Shown here: positions 5,633 through 11,394 of the stretch, one piece after another | How the letters are laid out: each line of letters opens with the position of its first letter | How positions within the stretch are numbered: position 1 is the stretch's first letter | Source: Tannerella sp. | GTDB lineage: Bacteria; Bacteroidota; Bacteroidia; Bacteroidales; Tannerellaceae | Assembly (NCBI GenBank): GCA_031283915.1 | Contig: JAITAY010000155.1 | Location: 1-11,394, forward strand | Direction: 5' to 3' | DNA length: 11,394 bases | Program-made: the position numbers and the translations under genes | Notes under the pieces: generated by a model | What the model was told of the DNA's origin: nothing | The model's database searches: none | Seen by the model: the letters and a program-made list of their open reading frames with translations, nothing else

Positions 5633-7183
5633 ATGATAACGAAAAAAGACCGGATTTTGTGGGCGGATGATGAAATCGACTTGCTGAAGCCACACATCCT
5701 CTTCCTGCAAGAGAAAGGGTATGAGATTACGCCCGTCGTCAGCGGGCAGGATGCCCTTGAGTATTGCAGGGAACAGACGTTTGACATCATTTTCCTGGAC
5801 GAAAACATGCCGGGACTGACCGGCCTGGAAACCCTGTCCGCCATCAAGGAGATTGATCCGGACGTGCCCGTCGTGATGGTCACCAAAAGCGAAGAAGAAA
5901 GCATTATGAACCAGGCCATCGGCAACAAAATCGCCGACTACCTCATCAAGCCGGTCAATCCCAACCAGCTACTGCTTTCCATCAAAAAGAACCTCCACAA
6001 AAGCGATATCATCTCCAGCGCAACGACCGTCGGCTATCGACAGGAATTTGCCCGTATCGACATGCAGATCAACGACTCCCTGACGACCGACGACTGGATC
6101 GAAGTCTACCGGAAACTGATCTACTGGGAACTGGAACTCGAGGAAGGGCAGGCGGAAATGAAGGATCTGCTTCGTATGCAAAAGCAGGAAGCCAACAAAG
6201 TCTTCGGCAAGTTTGTAAAGAAAAACTACCTCCAATGGATTCAGGATGCCGGACAGCGGCCACTGATGAGTCCCGACCTGTTCAAGAAGAAATTGTTCCC
6301 GTTGCTGGACAACGGAGAAAAACTGTTCTTTATTCTGATCGACAATTTCCGTCTCGACCAGTGGCGGGTGGTCAAAAACCTGTTGTCGGACTATTTCACG
6401 TTCGACGAAAGCCTGTATTACAGCATCCTCCCGACGGCTACCCAGTATGCGCGGAACGCTATTTTTTCCGGCCTGATGCCCCTCCAGATCGAACAGATGT
6501 TCCCCGAACTGTGGGTCGATGAGGAAAGCGAAGAGGGGAAAAACATCAACGAAGAGCCGCTGATCCGGACGCAAATCGAACGTTTCCGCAAGAAATATAC
6601 CTTTTCGTATCACAAGATTCACGAATCTCTCTACGGCGAGAAATTGCTGAACAACCTCTCCGCACTGGAGCACAATCAACTGAACGTCATTGTCATCAAC
6701 TTCGTAGACATGCTTTCGCACGCCCGCACAGAAAGCAAGATGATCCGCGAACTGGCGCAGAGCGAAGCCGCCTACCGCAGTCTGACGCGCTCGTGGTTTC
6801 AACATTCTACCACGCTGGAACTCTTCAGAAGCCTGGCGGAAAGAGGATACAAAGTCATCGTCACCACCGACCACGGCACCATCAGGGTAGACAACCCGGT
6901 CAAAATGGTGGGAGACCGGAACACCAGCACCAACCTGCGCTACAAGATGGGGAAAAACATGAGCTACGACTCCAAACACATCTTTGAAATCAAAGATCCC
7001 GTCAAGGCCGGGTTGCCGTCGCCCAACCTGAGCACCCGGTACATTTTTGCTACCAACGAATCCTTTTTTGCCTATCCGAACAATTACAACTACTACGTTT
7101 CCTATTACCGGGACACGTTTCAGCACGGCGGCATTTCGCTCGAAGAGATGCTGATTCCTTTCATATCCATGCAACCCAGATGA
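5633..7183 (+). CDS. porX: PorX-like response regulator with PglZ/alkaline-phosphatase-type domain
   Basis: A 516-residue protein with an N-terminal receiver domain (about 5-120) and a C-terminal PglZ, alkaline-phosphatase-superfamily domain (about 225-510). Receiver residues are all present: acidic pocket DDE (12-14), phospho-acceptor Asp56 in FLDENMPG, Thr84 and Lys106 in LIKP. In the effector half the metal-site signatures are visible: IDNFRLDQW (236-244), TATQYARNAIFSG (268-280), NFVDMLSHAR (356-365), TTDHGT (411-416) and QHGG (497-500), giving Asp237, a Thr nucleophile around 268-270, Asp359, His363, Asp413-His414 and His498. PorX of Porphyromonas and Flavobacterium works with the kinase PorY to control type IX secretion, and its PglZ domain hydrolyses phosphodiester oligonucleotides; orthologues also occur in Bacteroidales lacking that system. 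It is 6 nt upstream of tsaE. No kinase gene is visible here. Confidence 0.93.
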   Translation: MITKKDRILWADDEIDLLKPHILFLQEKGYEITPVVSGQDALEYCREQTFDIIFLDENMPGLTGLETLSAIKEIDPDVPVVMVTKSEEESIMNQAIGNKIADYLIKPVNPNQLLLSIKKNLHKSDIISSATTVGYRQEFARIDMQINDSLTTDDWIEVYRKLIYWELELEEGQAEMKDLLRMQKQEANKVFGKFVKKNYLQWIQDAGQRPLMSPDLFKKKLFPLLDNGEKLFFILIDNFRLDQWRVVKNLLSDYFTFDESLYYSILPTATQYARNAIFSGLMPLQIEQMFPELWVDEESEEGKNINEEPLIRTQIERFRKKYTFSYHKIHESLYGEKLLNNLSALEHNQLNVIVINFVDMLSHARTESKMIRELAQSEAAYRSLTRSWFQHSTTLELFRSLAERGYKVIVTTDHGTIRVDNPVKMVGDRNTSTNLRYKMGKNMSYDSKHIFEIKDPVKAGLPSPNLSTRYIFATNESFFAYPNNYNYYVSYYRDTFQHGGISLEEMLIPFISMQPR

Positions 7184-7189
7184 ACGCCC

Positions 7190-7612
7190 ATGATACTTAT
7201 CGTCCATGATCTGCAAACCATCCACCGGGCGGCCACGGAATTTATCCGCGCCATGGGCGACCGCACCGTCTTTGCCTTTCACGGGGAAATGGGTACCGGA
7301 AAAACGACGTTCATCAAGACCGTATGCGAAGTGCTGGGCGTGGAAGATGCTGTCGGCAGTCCCACCTTCGCCATCGTCAACGAATACCGTAGCGCCGCAA
7401 CGGGCGAACTCATCTACCATTTTGACTTCTACCGCATCCGCCAGTTGGCCGAAGCGCAGGACATCGGCGTCGAAGACTATTTCTACAGTGGCGCTCTGTG
7501 CTTCATCGAATGGCCGGAAAAAATCGCGACGCTTCTCCCCGCCGACACCGTACACGTCAAGATGACGGAGGAAGCCGACGGCGTAAGAAAGCTGGAAGTA
7601 GTTAGTGATTAA
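7190..7612 (+). CDS. tsaE: tRNA t6A synthesis ATPase TsaE
   Basis: A 140-residue small P-loop ATPase, the normal size for TsaE (YjeE), which drives the TsaBDE complex that installs threonylcarbamoyl on A37 of ANN-decoding tRNAs in the cytoplasm. Visible motifs are the Walker A HGEMGTGKTTFIK (31-43), the SPTFAIVNEY segment (57-66), YHFDFYRI (76-83) with the conserved Asp79, and CFIEWPEKI (104-112), the typical Walker-B-like E-W pair. The ATG lies 6 nt after the porX stop, so the two are co-transcribed, an arrangement I recall from other Bacteroidales. The last codons (VVSD and TAA) lie within a TTAGTGATTAATGGTTAGG stretch that is one arm of an intergenic inverted repeat, so the C-terminus may have been set by that element. 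Confidence 0.95.
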   Translation: MILIVHDLQTIHRAATEFIRAMGDRTVFAFHGEMGTGKTTFIKTVCEVLGVEDAVGSPTFAIVNEYRSAATGELIYHFDFYRIRQLAEAQDIGVEDYFYSGALCFIEWPEKIATLLPADTVHVKMTEEADGVRKLEVVSD

Positions 7613-7732
7613 TGGTTAGGGACTGAAAATAAATAAAGTGCAACAGCATCTCCGGCAATCGGAAGAATAGGGCTAAAGCCTTGCGGAGGCATTGCCGGAG
7701 ATGCCTGTCCTGTCCTAACCACTAATTATTAG
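7602..7732. repeat. Nested inverted-repeat element downstream of tsaE
   Basis: Outer arms 7602-7620 (TTAGTGATTAATGGTTAGG) and 7714-7732 (CCTAACCACTAATTATTAG) match as inverted repeats in 15 of 19 positions. Inner arms 7646-7659 (GCATCTCCGGCAAT) and 7691-7704 (ATTGCCGGAGATGC) match perfectly over 14 bp with a 31-nt loop that itself holds GGCT-AA-AGCC. The left outer arm supplies the stop codon of tsaE. It resembles a short palindromic intergenic element (REP or MITE-like); there is no transposase and no T-run that would make it a classical terminator. Confidence 0.75.
7616..7704 (+). repeat. Two-copy structured intergenic element, copy 1
   Basis: Its first 31 bases align without gaps to 10265-10295 in 26 positions; the core AAATAAATAAAGTGCAACAG (7627-7646) matches AAATAAATAAAGTGTAACAG at 19 of 20. 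The alignment then continues into hairpin arms in the same place: TCCGGCA here and TCCCGCA in copy 2, with right arms TGCCGGA and TGCGGGT. The base pair 7654-7696 is G-C here and C-G at 10303-10336 in copy 2, a compensatory change. Both copies read in the plus direction between a plus-strand gene stop and the next plus-strand promoter. Confidence 0.65.
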
Positions 7733-7802
7733 GTAATTTGCGAAAAGCCGGGAGTTCTGGATTTTTACCCAGGCAATTGTTGGTAAAACCACAAGAATGT
7801 GC

Positions 7803-7810
7803 TACTTTTG
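7803..7810 (+). promoter_or_regulatory. -7 box of the Gfo/Idh/MocA gene
   Basis: TACTTTTG matches TAnnTTTG, 42 nt before the ATG at 7853. TTGTTGG ends 19 bp upstream of the box, a fair -33 element. Confidence 0.65.
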
Positions 7811-7852
7811 TGCAATTAAACAAATAAAATCGTTCATATTAATAACAGAATC

Positions 7853-9211
7853 ATGAAGAGACGTGAATTTTTAACGAGTTCGGCGCTGGCAGGTGCGGGA
7901 CTCCCTTTGGGAATGGCCTCGGTATCGCTGGCCTCATGCAGTACGGGAGAACAGGAGAAATCCGTTCCCTCCAAGACGTTCACTCCGGAAGAACTGGGCA
8001 TGTATTCCTTTGTGGATATCGCTCCGGACGGAAAGCCCCTGAAAGCGGCGCTGGTAGGCTGCGGTGACCGCGGTACGGGCGCTGCTACGCAATTTCTGAA
8101 AGCCGGCCCGAAAGTATCCATCATCGCCATGGCGGATATCTTCCCCGACCGGATGGATGGCAGCCGGAAAATATTGATGGAGCAGTTCAACAATGAAGTG
8201 CCCGAAGCCAACCGTTTTTTCGGCTTTGATGCCTATCAGAAAGTCCTGGCTATGCCCGAAATCGACGTGGTACTGCTCTGCACGCCCACGCACTTCCGGC
8301 CGGAACAGTTCAAGGCGGCGGTTGAAGCGGGAAAACATGTGTTTATGGAGAAACCCTGTGCCGTAGACCCGACGGGTATCCGCACAGTCATTGCCGCCTC
8401 CAAGGCAGCTACTGCCAAGGGGCTGACGGTGATCACGGGCAACCAGCGGCGCCATTCGCGGGCGTACTGGGAAGCATACGTACAGGTACGGAACGGTGCC
8501 ATCGGCGAAATCGTTTCCGGGGCGGCACACTGGGATCAGGGTGCATGGTGGAACAAAAAGCAGCGTCCCGAATGGAATGATATGGAATATAACATCCGGA
8601 ACTGGTTTAACATCAAGTGGCTGAGTGGAGATCACATCCTCGATCAGGCCATTCACAACATCGACATCGTGACATGGTTCATGGGCATACGTCCGGTTCG
8701 TGCGGTCGGTTTCGGCGGACGGGCACAGCGGCTCACGGGCGATATTTTCGACTTCTTCAGTGTGGATTATTACTATGATCAAAACCGGAGAATGTTGACT
8801 ACAGCCCGCCAGATCGACGGTTGCGACGGGAATGTATCCGAACAGGTATACGGCACCAAGGGGATGTTTACCTCGAACGGGCCTGTCCGCCTGGAGGATT
8901 ACAACGGTAACATCATCTGGCAGTACGACCGGAGTAAACCGGAAAGGGGTGATTACGAACAGGAACATATCCATCTGGTAGAGTCGATCCGTTTGGGAAA
9001 GAAAATCAATCAGGCAGAAGACCTGGCCTATTCCACGCTGGTAGCGATCCTCGGCCGCGAAGCCGCCTATACAGGTAAATCCATTACGTGGGACGAAATC
9101 ATGTCGTCCGATTTGCGTTACGGGCCTGATAAATATGAATTAGGACCCTTGCCCGACTATCACGAAGGCGTAGCGCCCAAACCGGGCCAAGCTCCACAGC
9201 CAGCAAGCTAA
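7853..9211 (+). CDS. Gfo/Idh/MocA family lipoprotein with Tat signal
   Basis: A 452-residue NAD(P)-binding protein of the Gfo/Idh/MocA superfamily. The N-terminus has a twin-arginine motif, RREFL (3-7), a hydrophobic stretch and a lipobox LASC with Cys29, so it is probably folded with its cofactor and exported by Tat as a lipoprotein. The Rossmann domain shows KAALVGCGDRGTGAA (64-78; G69, G71, G74), the strand IIAMADIFPDR (90-100) that reads the ribose, LLCTPTHFR (141-149) and the signature EKPCAV (166-171). The C-terminal alpha/beta domain contains GDHILDQAIHNIDIVTW (259-275), with Asp264, His268 and Asp271 at the usual active-site positions. Exported members of this superfamily include oxidoreductases and NAD-dependent glycosidases such as GH109; this sequence does not look like canonical GH109 to me. 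The substrate is unknown. It has its own promoter and stands alone. Confidence 0.88.
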   Translation: MKRREFLTSSALAGAGLPLGMASVSLASCSTGEQEKSVPSKTFTPEELGMYSFVDIAPDGKPLKAALVGCGDRGTGAATQFLKAGPKVSIIAMADIFPDRMDGSRKILMEQFNNEVPEANRFFGFDAYQKVLAMPEIDVVLLCTPTHFRPEQFKAAVEAGKHVFMEKPCAVDPTGIRTVIAASKAATAKGLTVITGNQRRHSRAYWEAYVQVRNGAIGEIVSGAAHWDQGAWWNKKQRPEWNDMEYNIRNWFNIKWLSGDHILDQAIHNIDIVTWFMGIRPVRAVGFGGRAQRLTGDIFDFFSVDYYYDQNRRMLTTARQIDGCDGNVSEQVYGTKGMFTSNGPVRLEDYNGNIIWQYDRSKPERGDYEQEHIHLVESIRLGKKINQAEDLAYSTLVAILGREAAYTGKSITWDEIMSSDLRYGPDKYELGPLPDYHEGVAPKPGQAPQPAS

Positions 9212-9236
9212 GTCAAATAATGATGAATGATGAAGC

Positions 9237-9256
9237 CCGCCGTCTGGCTGCGGCGG
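9237..9256. repeat. GC-rich hairpin after the Gfo/Idh/MocA gene
   Basis: CCGCCG, 8-nt loop, CGGCGG, starting 25 nt after the stop codon. No T-tract follows; probably part of the 3' trailer of the upstream mRNA. Confidence 0.45.
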
Positions 9257-9291
9257 TCAGCACGGGTTTTAGCCCAATGCTGCTTCTTGCC

Positions 9292-9307
9292 GTCAGTTTT
9301 GACTGAC
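9292..9307. repeat. Hairpin GTCAGT-TTTG-ACTGAC
   Basis: A perfect 6-bp stem with a 4-nt loop. It is separated from the strong 11-bp hairpin at 9316-9345 by exactly eight A, so on the plus strand an A8 run follows it and on the minus strand the T8 run of the larger hairpin leads into it. Confidence 0.5.
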
Positions 9308-9345
9308 AAAAAAAAGAGGGTGTGTCGAACTTTTGACACACCCTC
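9308..9345 (-). terminator. Strong intrinsic terminator reading the minus strand
   Basis: GAGGGTGTGTC (9316-9326) and GACACACCCTC (9335-9345) form a perfect 11-bp stem with an 8-nt loop. The A8 run at 9308-9315 becomes a T8 run directly after the stem when read on the minus strand, the classic rho-independent form. On the plus strand the stem is followed by ATTCGG, not a T-run. Both neighbours are plus-strand genes, so the optimal reading direction is opposite to them; a bidirectional role is possible. Confidence 0.75.
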
Positions 9346-9383
9346 ATTCGGCGGGAGGGCTTGTTGCAATGAAAACAGATACG

Positions 9384-9391
9384 TATCTTTG
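9384..9391 (+). promoter_or_regulatory. -7 box of the CBM9-like gene
   Basis: TATCTTTG matches TAnnTTTG, 60 nt before the ATG at 9452. TTGTTG at 9361-9366 ends 17 bp upstream, close to the expected -33 position. Confidence 0.65.
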
Positions 9392-9451
9392 CCGCATGTA
9401 AAAAAGAAAGGTCATGAACGAAAGATTATCAACCAAACCAAATAAGTTCCC

Positions 9452-10102
9452 ATGATAAAAAAATTGACTGTACCCCGTCTTCCGGCGCTGGACGAAGCGC
9501 CCCTGTCGAACGCCGGCGCATTGATGGAATTGCACGCCACGCGTGAAAGTATCGACGTGCTGAACTGGCGGGCAACGTTTCCGTACAAACCTGTAGTCGC
9601 ATTTGACATTGCGCGGGGCGCGTCGGATTTGTATATCCATTATTTCGTGCGGGGGCTGTCCCTGCGTGCAACGGCTGATCACGACGGTATTTTCGTACAC
9701 GAGGACAGTTGCGTGGAATTTTTCATGCGCAAAGCCGGCGAGATGAATTATATCAACTTCGAGTTCAACTGCATCGGGACGTGTTACGCCTGCCGCCATA
9801 CCTCGCGCGAAGTTGGCGTATCGCTTACGGCGCAGGAAATGCGGAGTATCCGGCGGTATACGAGTGTCCAGTGCGAAGCCTTTGACGAAAAACACGGGCT
9901 TCATGCCTGGGAGTTGACTGTTGCGATTCCTTTCTCCGTGATGAAATTAGACCCCGACAGCCTGCCGGAAAAGATTTTCGGAAACTTCTACAAATGTGCC
10001 GACAAGACGGAATATCCGCATTACGTCACATGGAGTCCGATCGACCTGCCGAAACCGAATTATCACTGTCCGGAGTTTTTCGGAGAGATTTACCTTCGCT
10101 GA
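9452..10102 (+). CDS. CBM9-like carbohydrate-binding family protein
   Basis: A 216-residue protein that I recognise as the stand-alone carbohydrate-binding family 9-like domain protein common in Bacteroidetes. Typical features are WRATFPYKPVVAFDIARGAS (39-58), strand DLYIHYFVRG (59-68), the signature EDSCVEFFM (84-92), YINFEFNCIGTCYA (100-113), HAWELTVAIPF (151-161) and the C-terminal GNFYKCADKTEYPHYVTWSP (177-196). The last segment is the strongest family marker. There is no signal peptide or transmembrane segment, so the protein should stay in the cytoplasm, unlike most CBM-bearing enzymes; a ligand is not known for this group. Length is normal. The gene has its own promoter and ends 624 bp before the next gene. 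Confidence 0.85.
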   Translation: MIKKLTVPRLPALDEAPLSNAGALMELHATRESIDVLNWRATFPYKPVVAFDIARGASDLYIHYFVRGLSLRATADHDGIFVHEDSCVEFFMRKAGEMNYINFEFNCIGTCYACRHTSREVGVSLTAQEMRSIRRYTSVQCEAFDEKHGLHAWELTVAIPFSVMKLDPDSLPEKIFGNFYKCADKTEYPHYVTWSPIDLPKPNYHCPEFFGEIYLR

Positions 10103-10131
10103 AGTCGCAGTCTTTCCCCTTCGCGCAGGGA

Positions 10132-10174
10132 AACTCATCCTGACGGGAACGGGTAACGGTAAGAGAGATGAGTT
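10132..10174. repeat. Inverted repeat AACTCATC / GATGAGTT
   Basis: Perfect 8-bp arms at 10132-10139 and 10167-10174 with a 27-nt loop, 29 nt after the CBM9-like stop. No T-run follows, so only a possible 3'-trailer structure. Confidence 0.35.
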
Positions 10175-10264
10175 GGTTTATCGGTCATAAGTGAGCAGCC
10201 TGTCTTTTCATCCAGAAAACGATTCTTCCTCAATCGGTTTTCTTCCTTGACCGTGCAGTAACGT

Positions 10265-10343
10265 TTAAGGATGGGAAATAAATAAAGTGTAACAGGAGTT
10301 CCCGCAGGAAAGCCATCCGATTAACTGTCGCTTGCGGGTATGC
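10265..10343 (+). repeat. Two-copy structured intergenic element, copy 2
   Basis: Partner of 7616-7704. The first 31 bases align without gaps (26/31) and the hairpin arms CCCGCA (10301-10306) and TGCGGG (10333-10338) occupy the same position as CCGGCA and TGCCGG in copy 1. The loop is 26 nt versus 35 nt. The outer TTAGT-type arms seen around copy 1 are not present here. Confidence 0.6.
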
Positions 10344-10611
10344 ATCTGTATACTATCAAAGTCCCGGAGGGGCGAAATACCGGTAAAAGAAAAAGGGTAA
10401 TCGACAAAAAGTCCTGAGAGAGACGATACGATACATCTCCCGGAGATAGCTTTTTTGTCTTTCCCTGCCCGATAATTCGTCCCTCACGAGACTTCTGTCA
10501 GTTAAAACGGGTCGGTCAATTTGGGGGTTTTTGCCGGCTCTGTTGAACATGCTTTGTGAAAATCGTCTGCAAGACAAAACCCAGTCCTGTACCCTGCTTC
10601 CTTTTTCTTGT

Positions 10612-10639
10612 GAATAGCGCCTCAAAAAAAGATTTAGCC
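10612..10639 (+). repeat. 28-bp dispersed promoter-proximal element, copy 2
   Basis: Begins GAATAGCGCCTC, then seven A, then GATTTAGCC; 27 of 28 positions match copy 1 (5099-5126, minus strand). It ends 31 bp upstream of the -7 box of the lyase gene, compared with 12 bp for copy 1. Confidence 0.85.
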
Positions 10640-10670
10640 TCATAACAGGCTATAATCGTGAAACTTTTTG

Positions 10671-10678
10671 TAGTTTTG
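10671..10678 (+). promoter_or_regulatory. -7 box of the beta-eliminating lyase gene
   Basis: TAGTTTTG matches TAnnTTTG, 48 nt before the ATG at 10727. No good TTTG occurs at the expected -33 position, although TATAAT lies about 15 bp upstream by chance or otherwise. Confidence 0.55.
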
Positions 10679-10726
10679 CGCCCATTATGCTTCTGATTTT
10701 GAATATAACTATATAACCAAATTGAT

Positions 10727-11394
10727 ATGAACAATAATAAAACGTTAAAAATCAAATTCTACAACGGGGAAAACATCCCGTTGGAACTGCACAAGGTGCG
10801 TGTTGTACAAAAGTTGAATCTCGTCCCGATCGAGCGACGTCTGGAAGCCCTGTACGAGGGAGGGTTCAATACGTTCCGTCTTACGACGAACGATGTTTTT
10901 CTGGACATGCTGACGGACAGCGGTACCAACGCCATGAGCGATATGCAGGTATCGGCGATGATGCATGCCGATGACGCCTATGCCGGTTCGCAAAGTTTTG
11001 CCCGCCTGCAAAAAGCCGTCGAAGACGTACTGAAAAAGAAGTATCTCCTGCCCGCCCATCAAGGACGTGCGGCAGAAAACGTCATTACACACGCATATAT
11101 CAAAAAGAAAGGCGATCTGATTCCCACGAATTATCACTTTACGACTTTTCTGGCGCATGTCACGCAGTATGGCGGACGTATCGTCGAACTGCTCTATGAT
11201 GAAGCATACAACATCAGCTCGACTCATCCTTTCAAGGGGAATATGAATGTGGAGAAACTGGACGAAGTGATCCGTGAAACCGGCGCCGAAAATATTCCGT
11301 TTATCCGTATGGAAGCTTCGACCAACCTGATTGGAGGCCAACCGTTTTCCATACAGAACCTGCGAGAGGTGCGCAAGATTGCCGACAATTACGG
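10727..11394 (+). CDS. Tryptophanase-type beta-eliminating lyase, N-terminal part
   Basis: From the ATG at 10727 the plus-strand frame stays open for 222 codons to the window end; the protein is therefore truncated at about half the 450-460 residues usual for the family. It belongs to the PLP-dependent tryptophanase/tyrosine phenol-lyase group: LTDSGTNAMSD (62-72), ADDAYAGSQSF (81-91), PAHQGRAAENV (109-119), NYHFTT (135-140), HPFKGNMN (167-174) and FIRMEASTNLIGGQP (192-206) are its conserved blocks. The catalytic PLP lysine would be further downstream, out of view. Such enzymes split L-tryptophan into indole, pyruvate and ammonia, or L-tyrosine into phenol. The N-terminal extension KIKFYNGENIPLELHKVRVV (8-27) differs from the Escherichia coli and common Bacteroides enzymes, so substrate is left open. 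I choose this ATG because it follows a -7 box by 48 nt and opens the conserved frame. Confidence 0.88.
   Translation, partial: MNNNKTLKIKFYNGENIPLELHKVRVVQKLNLVPIERRLEALYEGGFNTFRLTTNDVFLDMLTDSGTNAMSDMQVSAMMHADDAYAGSQSFARLQKAVEDVLKKKYLLPAHQGRAAENVITHAYIKKKGDLIPTNYHFTTFLAHVTQYGGRIVELLYDEAYNISSTHPFKGNMNVEKLDEVIRETGAENIPFIRMEASTNLIGGQPFSIQNLREVRKIADNY

Larger units (their letters stand above)
10103..10726. other. 624-bp intergenic region upstream of the beta-eliminating lyase
   Basis: No convincing open frame. It contains, in order, the inverted repeat at 10132-10174; a bulged hairpin at 10215-10242 (GAAAAC-GATT / AATCGGTTTTC); copy 2 of the structured element (10265-10343); a compact ATCTCC-C-GGAGAT palindrome at 10435-10447 followed by AGC and six T, which could be a weak terminator; copy 2 of the 28-bp element (10612-10639); and the -7 box at 10671-10678. 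The length leaves room for an unannotated small RNA or a long leader, but I see no recognisable riboswitch or TnaC-like leader peptide. Confidence 0.55.

Noticed and set aside
5969..7555. 528-codon open frame antisense to porX and tsaE
   Set aside because: It is the codon-composition shadow of two well-supported genes; its protein has no recognisable family features, and it spans two genes plus their junction.
7934..8974. 346-codon frame antisense to the Gfo/Idh/MocA gene
   Set aside because: No family resemblance; the sense gene has all Rossmann and EKP motifs.
9227..9445. 72-codon plus-strand frame between the Gfo/Idh/MocA and CBM9-like genes
   Set aside because: It crosses three hairpins, an A8 run and the -7 box of the next gene, and has no protein-like features.
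10435..10456. Intrinsic terminator ATCTCC-C-GGAGAT with T6
   Set aside because: The loop would be one base or the stem only four pairs, and three bases separate it from the T-run; noted in the intergenic entry but not called.
10356..10643. 95-codon minus-strand frame upstream of the lyase
   Set aside because: It runs through the palindromes and the 28-bp repeat; the shared AKSFFEALF peptide seen in frames at both repeat copies is just a translation of the repeat.
10745..11341. 198-codon minus-strand frame at the right end
   Set aside because: Antisense shadow of the tryptophanase-type gene, whose conserved blocks are unmistakable on the plus strand.

Overview
The window looks like a chromosomal segment of a gut-type member of the Bacteroidales (Parabacteroides/Tannerellaceae-like is my best guess, from recall of protein families rather than a search). 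Supporting signs are the PorX-type response regulator with a PglZ domain next to tsaE, a GH110 alpha-galactosidase, a stand-alone CBM9-like protein, an AAA-ATPase-like/PD-(D/E)XK family protein, and Bacteroidetes-style -7 boxes (TAnnTTTG) in front of most transcription units. I see no rRNA, tRNA, CRISPR array, insertion sequence or phage gene.

Layout. (1) 1-161, minus: N-terminus of an AAA-ATPase-like protein, cut by the window edge. (2) 538-2382, minus: secreted GH110 alpha-1,3-galactosidase with its own promoter. (3) 2563-2788: an array of 21-bp repeats, each with a CGCGCG palindromic core, followed by three hairpins, in the gap behind a glycosyltransferase operon. (4) 5048-2939, minus: a three-gene operon of an uncharacterised 248-aa protein, a GtrA-type membrane protein and a GtrB/DPM1-type GT2 glycosyltransferase. 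(5) 5633-7612, plus: porX-tsaE. (6) 7853-9211, plus: Tat-exported Gfo/Idh/MocA lipoprotein. (7) 9452-10102, plus: CBM9-like protein. (8) 10727-end, plus: start of a tryptophanase-type beta-eliminating lyase, cut by the window edge.

How the genes may work together. GH110 removes terminal alpha-1,3-galactose from blood-group-B or alpha-Gal glycans outside the cytoplasm. The exported Gfo/Idh/MocA protein belongs to a superfamily that includes NAD-dependent glycosidases (GH109 and others), so it may also act on glycans. The GtrA/GtrB pair probably makes and flips a polyprenyl-phosphate sugar for envelope glycan decoration. PorX is a regulator tied to type IX secretion in relatives, and TsaE serves tRNA t6A37 synthesis. 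The lyase would release indole/pyruvate or a similar product from an aromatic amino acid. No SusC/SusD pair is present, so GH110 is not in a classical PUL within this window.

The most unusual material is intergenic: the helically phased 21-bp palindrome array; a two-copy element (7616-7704 and 10265-10343) whose hairpin arms show a compensatory base-pair swap; a 28-bp sequence kept at 27/28 in front of two different promoters in the same orientation relative to the genes; and inverted copies of a GCACAAAA..ATACCGCGT motif upstream of porX. These are the best candidates for something undescribed.
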